Shown in pieces: positions 1-7,556 of a DNA stretch of 45,513 nucleotides (position 1 is its first letter; each line of letters opens with the position of its first letter). The position numbers were made by a program, and so were the translations under genes. The stretch spans positions 1 to 45,513 of the forward strand of contig CAYRIX010000015.1 of assembly GCA_964424555.1 (NCBI GenBank), read 5' to 3'. Under the pieces are notes generated by a model, which ran no database searches, had not been told where the DNA came from, and saw only the letters and a program-made list of their open reading frames with translations. Source of the DNA: UMGS172 sp964424555 (GTDB taxonomy: Bacteria; Bacillota; Clostridia; Oscillospirales; Acutalibacteraceae).

Positions 1-398
1 AAATCTAAAATATGACTTAATCGACTATGCTTTACAGCTGCGTGATTGTGTTTTATGCTCAGTCCAATTTCCCAATCAATTTTCTCTCTTCGAATAACTA
101 TGTCTCTAACATCTCCGCTTTTACCAGTTTCATCATTCCTGAACTCAAAAACAAGGGTGTCACTATCATCTTCTTCCATACGAGGCTCTAATTCTAACAC
201 CACATTAACCGCTGAATTAGCCGAAGCCAAAAACAAATCTCTTTTATTTTGACTAATTGCATTCCACGCCCTTTTATTTGTGATTAAACTCGAATTACTA
301 ACAATGTGGGTCTTTCGTGTTGGCTCAAGCGTATCAACCAAAGCGGTAAGCCACGCATACTCGTATGCTCTGCCATTGTCGTTGCTATTTGTACTCAT
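1..398 (-). CDS. HaeIII-like type II restriction endonuclease (partial, C-terminus beyond window)
   Basis: The reading frame starts with ATG at 398 and stays open to the window edge, giving about 132 residues. It begins MSTNSNDNGRAYEYAWLTAL and later shows GDVRDIVIRREKIDWEIG followed by SIKHNHAAVKHSRLSH. These blocks match what I recall of the HaeIII restriction endonuclease family, which cuts GGCC. A strong GGAGGG ribosome site lies just upstream, inside the end of the methyltransferase gene, and the two genes overlap by 14 bases, so they are almost certainly translated as a coupled pair. The C-terminal part is missing because the window ends, not because the gene is visibly broken. The family call rests on memory of conserved blocks and on the partner gene; the cognate methyltransferase match is much firmer. 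Confidence 0.8.
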   Translation of the reverse strand, partial: MSTNSNDNGRAYEYAWLTALVDTLEPTRKTHIVSNSSLITNKRAWNAISQNKRDLFLASANSAVNVVLELEPRMEEDDSDTLVFEFRNDETGKSGDVRDIVIRREKIDWEIGLSIKHNHAAVKHSRLSHILD

Positions 399-1434
399 TA
401 TTTTTCCCTCCTATTTGTCCGATACCAACAACTTTATCGCCCTTTCCTTCCAAGGTAAGTTTAATTGCTACAGCGATTTCATAAGCAAGATTTACGGGCA
501 CAGCGTTTCCTATCATTTTATATGCATCATCTGTGTATCTATATATAAATTTAAACTCATCCGGAAACCCCTGCACTCTAGCAACTTCTCTTATTGTCAT
601 CCTACGATACAATTGTTCGTACCCTTTTACAAATTCTCTTTTATTTTGAGAAATGAATTTCATTTTAGGCGCTTGAGGATGAATTTGGCATTGACGTCCT
701 GAAGCCTGAACAGTAAAAGCTTGCTCGTCCCACGCCTTAACTCTGTTTCTACTCATAAAAATTGGCGAATATGAACCTGTAAAATATTCATTGTTGTTAA
801 CGGCTAAAGGGTTATGACTATTTTTTGCTCCAGAAGGAATAGCAGTAAATTGCAAATCCCATATAACATCCCTCAAAGTGAGTTTTTTGGAATTTTCTTT
901 AGTTGAACCTTCAGGGAATTTAAACTTTAAACCTAAATCACTTCTAAAGCCTATATAAAAAACCCTTTTTCTCTCTTGTGCTACACCATAATCTTTTGCA
1001 TTAACCAATGTAACAGTTACATCATAACCGCACTCTTTAAACATAAAAATAATGTTTTTTACCGCCTCCGAATGTCTGTTTGATAACATCCCACTTACAT
1101 TTTCTGCAAGGAAAAACTTTGGACGTTTGCTTTTTAATATTCTTATGTAATCGTAAAACAACTGTCCTCGAGAGTCTTTTATACCCCTCAAAGAACCCGC
1201 TTCTGACCACGATTGACAAGGTGGTCCGCCAATAATGCCATCAACCTCATCTGGGAAATCCATTTCATCTATTTTTCTTATATCACCCTCAATAAGTCTC
1301 GTTTTTGGGTGATTAGCCTTGAATGTTGCCCAAATAGTAGGGTCATATTCATTAGCAACAGAAACTTCAAATCCAGCACGTTCAAATCCTAAATCAAGGC
1401 CACCACAACCACTAAATAAACTAATAAGTTTCAT
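385..1434 (-). CDS. DNA (cytosine-5) methyltransferase, M.HaeIII-like
   Basis: A 349-residue C5-cytosine methyltransferase, the modification partner of the adjacent nuclease. Motif I (ISLFSGCGGLDLGFERAG) binds S-adenosylmethionine. Motif IV, IIGGPPCQSWSEAG, carries the catalytic cysteine at residue 73. The target-recognition stretch FMSRNRVKAWDEQAFTVQAS followed by GRQCQIHPQAP and the C-terminal YKMIGNAVPVNLAYEIA closely follow M.HaeIII, so methylation of GGCC is the likely activity. I start at the ATG at 1434, which has GAGG six bases upstream; an upstream in-frame extension to 1494 lacks this. The gene is more AT-rich than most of the window, consistent with horizontal transfer. It is preceded by tRNA-Arg, a common integration site. 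Confidence 0.95.
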   Translation of the reverse strand: MKLISLFSGCGGLDLGFERAGFEVSVANEYDPTIWATFKANHPKTRLIEGDIRKIDEMDFPDEVDGIIGGPPCQSWSEAGSLRGIKDSRGQLFYDYIRILKSKRPKFFLAENVSGMLSNRHSEAVKNIIFMFKECGYDVTVTLVNAKDYGVAQERKRVFYIGFRSDLGLKFKFPEGSTKENSKKLTLRDVIWDLQFTAIPSGAKNSHNPLAVNNNEYFTGSYSPIFMSRNRVKAWDEQAFTVQASGRQCQIHPQAPKMKFISQNKREFVKGYEQLYRRMTIREVARVQGFPDEFKFIYRYTDDAYKMIGNAVPVNLAYEIAVAIKLTLEGKGDKVVGIGQIGGKNNEYK

Positions 1435-1555
1435 ATTAACCTCATCTTTAAAAATTATATATTTAATTTTAACACACATTCGTTGACAAATCAATCCGTT
1501 TTATGGTACTTTCAAAATTACACAAAAAATCCCGATTGCTGTGCAACCGAGATTT

Positions 1556-1630
1556 TGGCACCCCCTGCGAGAATCGAACTCACAACTAACCCTTAGGAGG
1601 GGTTTATTATATCCATTTAACTAAGGAGGC
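1556..1630 (-). tRNA. tRNA-Arg (anticodon CCU)
   Basis: On the minus strand the sequence folds as a tRNA. The acceptor stem is GCCTCCT paired with AGGGGGT, with discriminator G and an encoded CCA. The anticodon stem is AACCC/GGGTT enclosing loop CTCCTAA, giving anticodon CCU (reads AGG, arginine). The T arm is GTGAG-TTCGATT-CTCGC. The gene is 75 bases long. Its 3' end points towards the restriction-modification genes, as expected if those genes entered at this tRNA. Confidence 0.95.
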
Positions 1631-1654
1631 GGATAATACTTATAGTGATGCAAT

Positions 1655-1762
1655 GGAGGGGTTTATTCATACGGCGCAGCCGTATTGCGGTTCTCGGGAC
1701 CCGTTCAAAATCTTTGATTTTGCAAACGGGTGAGGTTCGCATATCCATTTAACTAAGGAGGC
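1655..1762 (-). pseudogene. Interrupted partial copy of the tRNA-Arg 5' half
   Basis: Bases 1741-1762 repeat the first 22 bases of the tRNA-Arg gene exactly, and bases 1655-1667 repeat the following 13 bases up to the anticodon exactly. The two pieces are split by a 73-base insert (1668-1740). The 3' half of a tRNA is absent. The fragment sits only 24 bases from the 5' end of the intact gene. It could be the relic of an integration event at the anticodon loop, or the remnant of a second tandem tRNA. Confidence 0.75.
1668..1740. repeat. 73-bp two-hairpin insert inside the tRNA fragment
   Basis: The insert contains two palindromes. The first is ATACGGC-GCA-GCCGTAT (1669-1685). The second has arms ACCCGTT-C-AAAATC and GATTTT-GC-AAACGGGT around a TTT loop (about 1699-1731). 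It has no coding capacity and no clear target-site duplication. It resembles a short palindromic, REP- or MITE-like element, but I cannot name a family. Confidence 0.6.
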
Positions 1763-1928
1763 GTTTCTTATTAAACTTTTGAACTCATATAATATACAAT
1801 ATTTATGGCGTTTTGTCAATAGAAACGAAAGGAATAAAGTGAAAAACAGTTGTTAGGGTTGATTTTGTTGTACTTATCGAAATAAGATAAAGTGTTAATG
1901 TGAAATTCATTTATATTAAAGTTGAAAT

Positions 1929-1960
1929 ATCACAATACCATAAACTTTACATCACAATAC
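1929..1960 (+). promoter_or_regulatory. Direct repeat ATCACAATAC x2 upstream of GH16 lipoprotein
   Basis: The decamer ATCACAATAC occurs at 1929-1938 and again at 1951-1960, exactly 22 bases apart or about two helical turns. It lies 55-85 bases before the lipoprotein start. This spacing is typical of a tandem activator or repressor site. No strong sigma-A promoter is evident, only a weak TATGAT/GATAAA-like region near 1982-1990, which would fit an activator-dependent promoter. Confidence 0.4.
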
Positions 1961-2013
1961 TATTTGTAATTTGAATTGTTTTATGATAAAATCAACTAAA
2001 AGGAGAGATGATC

Positions 2014-3756
2014 ATGAAGAGAATGCTTGTTTTACTGTTGGCTGTGGTAATGTGCCTTGGTCTATTTGCAGGCTGTGGTTCTGACAGTGACGATACCGCT
2101 TCTAAAGCTGACGGTGCGGTCAACGATTCAATTTTCTATAAGGGTAAGGTCAGTTACGTAACCGCTGACGGAGAATCGGTTTACAGAATCATCCGTCCTG
2201 ACGGTGATGACGAGGTAACTATGGCGGCACAAACCGTTTTTAAGGCAATCAAGAGTAGCATCAATGTTACTGCAAAGAATCAGACCGATACAAGCGACGG
2301 TACCGATATTTACGAAATACTCGTAGGTAACACCAACCGACCTGAGACCGCTACCGTAAAGCAATATCTTAAGGAAAAGCTTGGCGGACGCTATGAGGAT
2401 TATATAATCTGTTCTATCGGTAAGAAGATCGTTATATATTCACAGAGCTATTCAAGTCTTGAAAGTGCGGCACAGTATTTTGTTGAAAACTTTGTAAAGG
2501 CTGAAGGCGTTGACGGCGGTATAGTATATACCGAGAGTGCTAAGGGCAATTATGAAAGCATCACCGTGAACGGTGTATCTATCGGTGATTTCAGTCTTGT
2601 CCGTCCTCGTTTTAATTTCTCTTATCTTTCCGAGCTTGAATTAAGGGAAACGGTCGAAGCCGTTTACTCAAAGGCGGGCTATATGCTCGGCATTATTCAT
2701 GATGAAAATGCTGAGGCTAGCGAGTATGAAATAATTGTCGGCAACTGTAAGCGTGACGGTGTTGAGGAAATAACCGATACCGATACATACAAGATAACGG
2801 TCAGCGGCAAAAAAGTATATTTAAACGGCGGAAGTGCTCATGCTACCGCAATGGCTGTGTCGGAATTCTGCAAAATGCTCACAGGGGACATCAAGGATTC
2901 CGCTTCGGTGACAGGCTCATATGCCGAAGCTATCTCAAAAGACAGTGATACGGAAACGCTTCGTTACGCTTGGGGTGACGATTTTAACGGAAATGCGCTT
3001 GATACCGCCAAATGGTATCAGTCGACCGAGAAAGAGTCTCAGATTGCCGGTGAAAACGGCAAGACCAGTGTTCGCTCAACCAACCCTAACGATGTTTTTA
3101 TACACGACGGAAAGTTCCATATTTGTGCCCGTCAGGATGAAAACTATTACTATGGCGGCAGAATCACTTCTCAGAAAACCATGAGATATAAGTACGGTTA
3201 TCTTGAAATGAGTGCTGTTTTGCCTCACGGAACCGATTTTTGGGTGGCTTTATGGGCCTGTGGTGACGCAGGTCAAGCAACTGCAGATCAGTATAATATG
3301 TATCCCGAAATTGATGTTGTGGAGTGCTTTGGTAATTCTGCAATGTATTACGCAAACTGCCACAGTTGGCCGACTATTTTCGGCGAGCAGGCAGGCCTGC
3401 AACACACCTCGCTTGATGATACCCATGCTAATGAAAAGAAATATCAGTGCCCCGATAGTAAGCTGTTGACCGAACAGTTCCATACCTATGGTATGATGTG
3501 GACACCCGATGCCATGACCTTTGTTTGTGACGGTGACGATTATTTCACCTATACCTTCAGAGATGATAATGAAGACAAGAATACCTTTAATCAGGAAATG
3601 TATCTTATTATCAGTATGGCTCTTGGATTTGAGTCAAGCTCTATGTCGATTAACGATGCTACTGCTGAGGATTGGGCAAACACCAATAAGTATATCGTTG
3701 ATTGGGTCAACATTTATCAAAAGAACGACGGCAAGAGTTATGTCAGAGCTTATTGA
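2014..3756 (+). CDS. Lipoprotein with C-terminal GH16 glycosidase domain
   Basis: A 580-residue exported lipoprotein. The N-terminus MKRMLVLLLAVVMCLGLFAGC ends in a lipobox (LFAG|C). I choose ATG 2014 because AGGAG at 2001-2005 is eight bases away; the ATG at 2008 is too close to it. Residues about 40-165 and 190-292 look like two related modules, each containing EI(L/I)VGN followed by an arginine, as in alpha-glucuronidase/DUF4838-type N-terminal regions. Residues about 320-575 form a GH16 domain: WGDDFNGNALDTAKW opens it, and EIDVVE (E432, D434, E437) is the catalytic motif. GH16 enzymes cut beta-glucans or related polysaccharides; the exact substrate is not predictable here. No dockerin is seen. 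A hairpin terminator follows. Confidence 0.88.
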   Translation: MKRMLVLLLAVVMCLGLFAGCGSDSDDTASKADGAVNDSIFYKGKVSYVTADGESVYRIIRPDGDDEVTMAAQTVFKAIKSSINVTAKNQTDTSDGTDIYEILVGNTNRPETATVKQYLKEKLGGRYEDYIICSIGKKIVIYSQSYSSLESAAQYFVENFVKAEGVDGGIVYTESAKGNYESITVNGVSIGDFSLVRPRFNFSYLSELELRETVEAVYSKAGYMLGIIHDENAEASEYEIIVGNCKRDGVEEITDTDTYKITVSGKKVYLNGGSAHATAMAVSEFCKMLTGDIKDSASVTGSYAEAISKDSDTETLRYAWGDDFNGNALDTAKWYQSTEKESQIAGENGKTSVRSTNPNDVFIHDGKFHICARQDENYYYGGRITSQKTMRYKYGYLEMSAVLPHGTDFWVALWACGDAGQATADQYNMYPEIDVVECFGNSAMYYANCHSWPTIFGEQAGLQHTSLDDTHANEKKYQCPDSKLLTEQFHTYGMMWTPDAMTFVCDGDDYFTYTFRDDNEDKNTFNQEMYLIISMALGFESSSMSINDATAEDWANTNKYIVDWVNIYQKNDGKSYVRAY

Positions 3757-3793
3757 TTAAAATTTGTCAGAGTTCGTTGCAATACTCACAAAA

Positions 3794-3825
3794 TTACAGC
3801 ACCACCGAATTTGGTGGTGCTGTAA
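3794..3825. terminator. Bidirectional hairpin terminator
   Basis: A perfect 13-bp stem, TTACAGCACCACC paired with GGTGGTGCTGTAA around a 6-base loop, sits between the converging GH16 lipoprotein and metallophosphoesterase genes. A long U-tract is lacking on both sides. Confidence 0.7.
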
Positions 3826-3827
3826 TG

Positions 3828-4922
3828 TTATGCTATCAGGTCAACAACAACATATTCGCTTATGCCTTGGGTACGGATGGGGAAGCCCCAACCTGCAAAG
3901 CCTGATGAAACGATAACCATTGTATCGTCTGCTTTGTACTCGCCGTAAACATATCCGTTATACAAAAACGACATCCAACCTAAAGGCAAAATCTGCCCAC
4001 CGTGGGTGTGACCCGAAAGCTGAAGGTCGGAACCGCAAGCAGTGTTACCTTCAACATCGTTGGCCTGATGGTCGGCCACAAGGATAAACCTATCGATATC
4101 GACATTTTGTAACAACTCGGCAGTGTCAAGACGTTCGTTTTTAGCACTCAGATCCTCACGTCCTACCAAAAGTATCTCATCACCGAGCTCAACACAATTT
4201 TCTTTCAGGATGTTTATACCGTTTAGAGTGATGGTATCTGTAAGCTCCTGCTCAGTGTACTCAGGGTCTGAGGTATATCGCTGTCGGTCGTGATTGCCAT
4301 AGATGAAATATGTCCCATAAGTGCTCTCAATACCGCTAAGCGTTTGGAATACCTCATACATTTCCTGCTTTGAGGTACCTTCCTCAACGATATCGCCGCC
4401 CAAAATCACTACATCGGGGCTGAGCAGGTTTATTTCATCAACCTTTTCTTTTAAAAGGTCAGGGTCCTGAATGGTACCGTAATGTGTGTCGGACAGAAAA
4501 ACAACACGGTAGTCTTTTGACAGTTTGTCAGAATTTACGGTGTAGAATGTTTGATGAACAGTGTTCATATTGAAGTAGCCATAGGTGAACAAAACCGCAA
4601 TTATCAGCAATGGCACGATCCCACAACGGTAAACTGCTCTTATCACTGAATAGGCTGCGGCTTTTTGATAGCGTTTTATAAACGGTCTTATTATGCAACA
4701 CATCAACTCACCTAAGCCCCACAAAGCAAGCAGATGAAGCACAACAAGCATGCCTATTCTGAAAACCATGCACAGGGCCGTAAGTATGACGGCAACAGCG
4801 GCACGGATGATTCTGAATTTTGTACTTTTTATATTGAACTTAAAAAATTGAATATATTTGCCTGAAAGCCAATATATTCCGAAGGCAAACAAGCCCAGAA
4901 TTAAGATGAATAATACGATCAA
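3828..4922 (-). CDS. Membrane-anchored metallophosphoesterase (YkuE-like)
   Basis: A calcineurin-like phosphoesterase of about 364 residues. The N-terminus has three to four hydrophobic segments, and the catalytic domain then shows the canonical metal-binding series: LSDTHYG, GGDIVEEG, YGNHDRQR and SGHTHGGQ. Such proteins (YkuE/YaeI-like) have been linked to hydrolysis of lipid A or other phospho-linked envelope compounds, but the substrate here is unknown. I favour the TTG at 4922, which has AAGGA at a suitable distance; the GTG at 4931 is too close to that site, and the longer frame to 5012 overlaps the divergent tyrA promoter. It converges on the GH16 lipoprotein and is divergent from tyrA. 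Confidence 0.88.
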   Translation of the reverse strand: MIVLFILILGLFAFGIYWLSGKYIQFFKFNIKSTKFRIIRAAVAVILTALCMVFRIGMLVVLHLLALWGLGELMCCIIRPFIKRYQKAAAYSVIRAVYRCGIVPLLIIAVLFTYGYFNMNTVHQTFYTVNSDKLSKDYRVVFLSDTHYGTIQDPDLLKEKVDEINLLSPDVVILGGDIVEEGTSKQEMYEVFQTLSGIESTYGTYFIYGNHDRQRYTSDPEYTEQELTDTITLNGINILKENCVELGDEILLVGREDLSAKNERLDTAELLQNVDIDRFILVADHQANDVEGNTACGSDLQLSGHTHGGQILPLGWMSFLYNGYVYGEYKADDTMVIVSSGFAGWGFPIRTQGISEYVVVDLIA

Positions 4923-4983
4923 AATATTCACTTCCTTGTACAAAATACAGTATACCACATTTGTGTTTTGGTAGCAATAATTG

Positions 4984-5012
4984 TTGACAGAATTTATTGA
5001 TTGGTGTATCAT
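4984..5012 (+). promoter_or_regulatory. Sigma-A promoter of tyrA-pncB
   Basis: TTGACA at 4984-4989 and TATCAT at 5007-5012 are separated by 17 bases. Transcription would start about 20 bases before the tyrA ATG. Confidence 0.8.
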
Positions 5013-5035
5013 ATTTAATTAAGGAAGTGACAGGA

Positions 5036-5887
5036 ATGCATATACTTATAGTAGGTCTTGGTCTTATCGGGGGCTCGATAGCGAAAACCTTAAAGAAGAC
5101 TTCCGACTGGAAGATCACAGGCTTTGATATTTCACAGGAGACCCTGCAGGATGCTGTTAGACTCGGTGCAGTTGATTCGGTTTGGGACGGTGCGACGTCA
5201 ATCGATGCCGATTTGACTGTGCTGTGCATGCAACCGACTGTATCTTATGAGTTCCTTAGTTCACACATATCGCTTTTGAAGAAGTCTTCGGTTGTGACCG
5301 ACGTGTGCGGTGTTAAGGAATGGGTTGTTGAAAATTGCGGTAGGCTCTGCAATGAAAACGGACTTCATTTTGTCGGCGGTCACCCTATGGCAGGTAAAGA
5401 GAGAAGCGGCTTTAAAAATTCGGATGAAAACCTCTTTAACCGTGCAAGCTATATATTGACTCCTGTTGAGGATACCGATGATAATGCCTTAAATACAGCT
5501 AAAATGTATGTTGAAGCACTAAAATGTGCTAAGCTGACCGTGACCGATCCTAAAACACACGACAGGCTTATAGCCTTTACCTCACAGCTCCCTCACATAA
5601 TAGCAGGTGCGTATGTGAAATCTCCGTCCTGTCTTGATCGAAAGGGCTTTTCGGCAGGCTCTTTTAAGGATGTTTCCCGTGTTGCCACCGTTGACGAGCG
5701 TCTTTGGACCGAGTTGTTTTTGAAAAATAAGGACATGCTTTTGCCTGAGATAGACGGTCTGATAGAGCATCTTACCGATTACAGAAATGCTATTGTAAGC
5801 GGTGATGCCAATGCTTTGAGCGAAACGATAAGACAGGGTAGAATAATAAAAGAATATGACCTTTTAAACACCGATGAAAGGAAATGA
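5036..5887 (+). CDS. tyrA: Prephenate dehydrogenase
   Basis: A 283-residue NAD-dependent dehydrogenase that converts prephenate to 4-hydroxyphenylpyruvate in tyrosine synthesis. The N-terminal Rossmann motif is GLGLIGGSIAKTL. VTDVCGVKEW and the signature GGHPMAGKERSGF mark the active-site region. There is no C-terminal ACT domain, so no built-in tyrosine feedback domain is evident. Start ATG 5036 is preceded by AAGGAAG; the longer frame from 4997 begins inside the promoter. It ends seven bases before the pncB start, so the two genes are likely co-transcribed. Confidence 0.93.
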   Translation: MHILIVGLGLIGGSIAKTLKKTSDWKITGFDISQETLQDAVRLGAVDSVWDGATSIDADLTVLCMQPTVSYEFLSSHISLLKKSSVVTDVCGVKEWVVENCGRLCNENGLHFVGGHPMAGKERSGFKNSDENLFNRASYILTPVEDTDDNALNTAKMYVEALKCAKLTVTDPKTHDRLIAFTSQLPHIIAGAYVKSPSCLDRKGFSAGSFKDVSRVATVDERLWTELFLKNKDMLLPEIDGLIEHLTDYRNAIVSGDANALSETIRQGRIIKEYDLLNTDERK

Positions 5888-5891
5888 TAAT

Positions 5892-7328
5892 ATGGTCAAC
5901 CATGCAATGCTGATGGATTTTTATGAGTCCACAATGGCCAACGGAGCTATCCTTCAAGGGCACGAGGATACCATCGCTTATTTCGATATGTTTTTCCGCA
6001 GGGTGCCCGATAACGGCGGTTTCGCCATTATGGCAGGACTTGAGCAGCTTATAAATGATCTTAAGAATTTTAATTTTTCAAAAGATGACATAGAATATAT
6101 GCGTGAGCAGAAGCTGTTTGATGAAAGGTTTCTGAAGTATCTCGAAGATTTTAAATTTACCTGCGATGTATGGGCCGTCCCTGAGGGCACACCTATATTC
6201 CCACGTGAGCCGATAGTTACCGTCAGAGGTCCCATCATGCAGTTGTTCTTGATCGAAACGCTTGTGCTTCTCAACATTAATCATCAGTCTCTTATCGCAA
6301 CTAAGGCCAACCGAATAGTACGTGCGGCTCAAGGACGTTCGGTAATGGAGTTTGGTGCACGCCGTGCCCACGGTGCGGATGCTTCGGTTTGCGGCGCCCG
6401 TGCAGCATATATCGGCGGTTGTGTCGGAACCTCGTGCGTAAAAGCAGGTAAGGATTTTAATATCCCTGTTTCGGGCACTATGGCACACTCCTGGATACAA
6501 CTGTTTGATACCGAGTACGACGCTTTTAAGGCCTATGCTGAGGTCTACCGTGAAAAGTCACTCTTTCTTGTTGACACCTACGACACCCTTAAGTCAGGCA
6601 TTCCTAATGTTATAAAGGTTGCGGACGAGGTGTTGAAGCCTATGGGCTGCCGCCCTCTCGGCATCAGAATCGACAGCGGTGATATAACCTATTTGTCAAA
6701 AAGAGCAAGAAGGATGCTTGATGATGCGGGTTATCCCGATTGTGCGATATGTGTTTCAAATGCGCTTGATGAATACCTCATCCGTGATATGCTGATGCAG
6801 GGTGCTAAGGTCGACACCTTCGGTGTGGGTGAGCGTTTGATAACAGCTTCAAGTGAGGCGGTTTTCGGCGGTGTATATAAGCTGGCAGGTGTTGAAGACA
6901 GCGGCGGTAATATAATACCTAAAATAAAGCTATCCGAGAACACGTCAAAGATAACCCTGCCCGGCTTCAAGCAGTCGTGGAGACTGTTTGACAGGGATAG
7001 CGGCAAGGCCATTGCTGATGTTATCACAATGCATGATGAGGTTATTGACGATACCAAGGAATATGAAATTTTCGACCCAGAGTTTACATGGAAGCGTAAA
7101 ACGGTTCACGATTTTATAGCGAGACCCTTACAGGTGCCTGTTTTCGAGGGTGGTGAGCTTGTGTACAGGTGCCCGAGTGCAACTGATATACGTGATTACC
7201 GTGAACAGCAGGTGGAGTCGCTTTGGGAAGAGGTACAACGCTTTGAAAAGCCGCATAAATACTATGTCGACCTTTCTCAAAAGCTATGGGACCTGCATCA
7301 TCAAATGATAGGCAAGGTTTCGAAATAA
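5892..7328 (+). CDS. pncB: Nicotinate phosphoribosyltransferase
   Basis: A 478-residue enzyme that makes nicotinate mononucleotide from nicotinate and phosphoribosyl pyrophosphate, feeding NAD salvage. Family features include the N-terminal DFYESTMANGAILQG, FDMFFRRVPDNGGFAIMAGL, the phosphate-binding region FGARRAHGADAS, and RIDSGDITYLSKRARRMLDD. I choose the ATG at 5892, preceded by AAGGAAATGATA, over the ATG at 5874 inside tyrA. It is the second gene of a tyrA-pncB unit. A palindromic repeat lies just downstream. Confidence 0.95.
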   Translation: MVNHAMLMDFYESTMANGAILQGHEDTIAYFDMFFRRVPDNGGFAIMAGLEQLINDLKNFNFSKDDIEYMREQKLFDERFLKYLEDFKFTCDVWAVPEGTPIFPREPIVTVRGPIMQLFLIETLVLLNINHQSLIATKANRIVRAAQGRSVMEFGARRAHGADASVCGARAAYIGGCVGTSCVKAGKDFNIPVSGTMAHSWIQLFDTEYDAFKAYAEVYREKSLFLVDTYDTLKSGIPNVIKVADEVLKPMGCRPLGIRIDSGDITYLSKRARRMLDDAGYPDCAICVSNALDEYLIRDMLMQGAKVDTFGVGERLITASSEAVFGGVYKLAGVEDSGGNIIPKIKLSENTSKITLPGFKQSWRLFDRDSGKAIADVITMHDEVIDDTKEYEIFDPEFTWKRKTVHDFIARPLQVPVFEGGELVYRCPSATDIRDYREQQVESLWEEVQRFEKPHKYYVDLSQKLWDLHHQMIGKVSK

Positions 7329-7345
7329 GAATAACTAAAATCACT

Positions 7346-7403
7346 TGTCATTCTGAGCGTAGCGAAGAATCTTTGAAGATACTTCACTTCGCTTGGGATG
7401 ACA
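7346..7403. repeat. Short palindromic repeat (TGTCATTCTGAGC type)
   Basis: A 58-base element starts TGTCATTCTGAGCGTAGCG and ends in GGGATGACA, with outer and inner segments (AGCGAAG / CTTCGCT) able to pair. Sequences starting TGTCATTCTGAGCG are, to my knowledge, widespread dispersed intergenic repeats in many bacteria. It has no coding capacity. It may also act as a 3' transcript hairpin for pncB. Confidence 0.7.
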
Positions 7404-7466
7404 TTTATTTTTAAATGATAAATACGTAAAAAATATTTCCAATCCATTAAATTTCGGAGATTATGG

Positions 7467-7495
7467 TTGAAAAAACAGATGGGTTGTAGTATAAT
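7467..7495 (+). promoter_or_regulatory. Sigma-A promoter of lon
   Basis: TTGAAA at 7467-7472 and a perfect TATAAT at 7490-7495 are separated by 17 bases. This gives a leader of about 55 bases to the lon ATG. No CtsR or CIRCE-type operator is obvious. Confidence 0.8.
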
Positions 7496-7556
7496 CTCTA
7501 AGATACTACCGTGAGGCAGTGTCCAGTTTCGTAATTTCTTAAAAGGATGAAAGTTA

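Noticed and set aside
46..702. Plus-strand frames opposite the restriction-modification genes
   Set aside because: They are antisense shadows of well-supported minus-strand genes and show no domains.
1555..1762. Group I intron in a tRNA-Arg gene
   Set aside because: The insert is only 73 bases, is not at the usual intron position in the anticodon, and the 3' half of that tRNA is missing.
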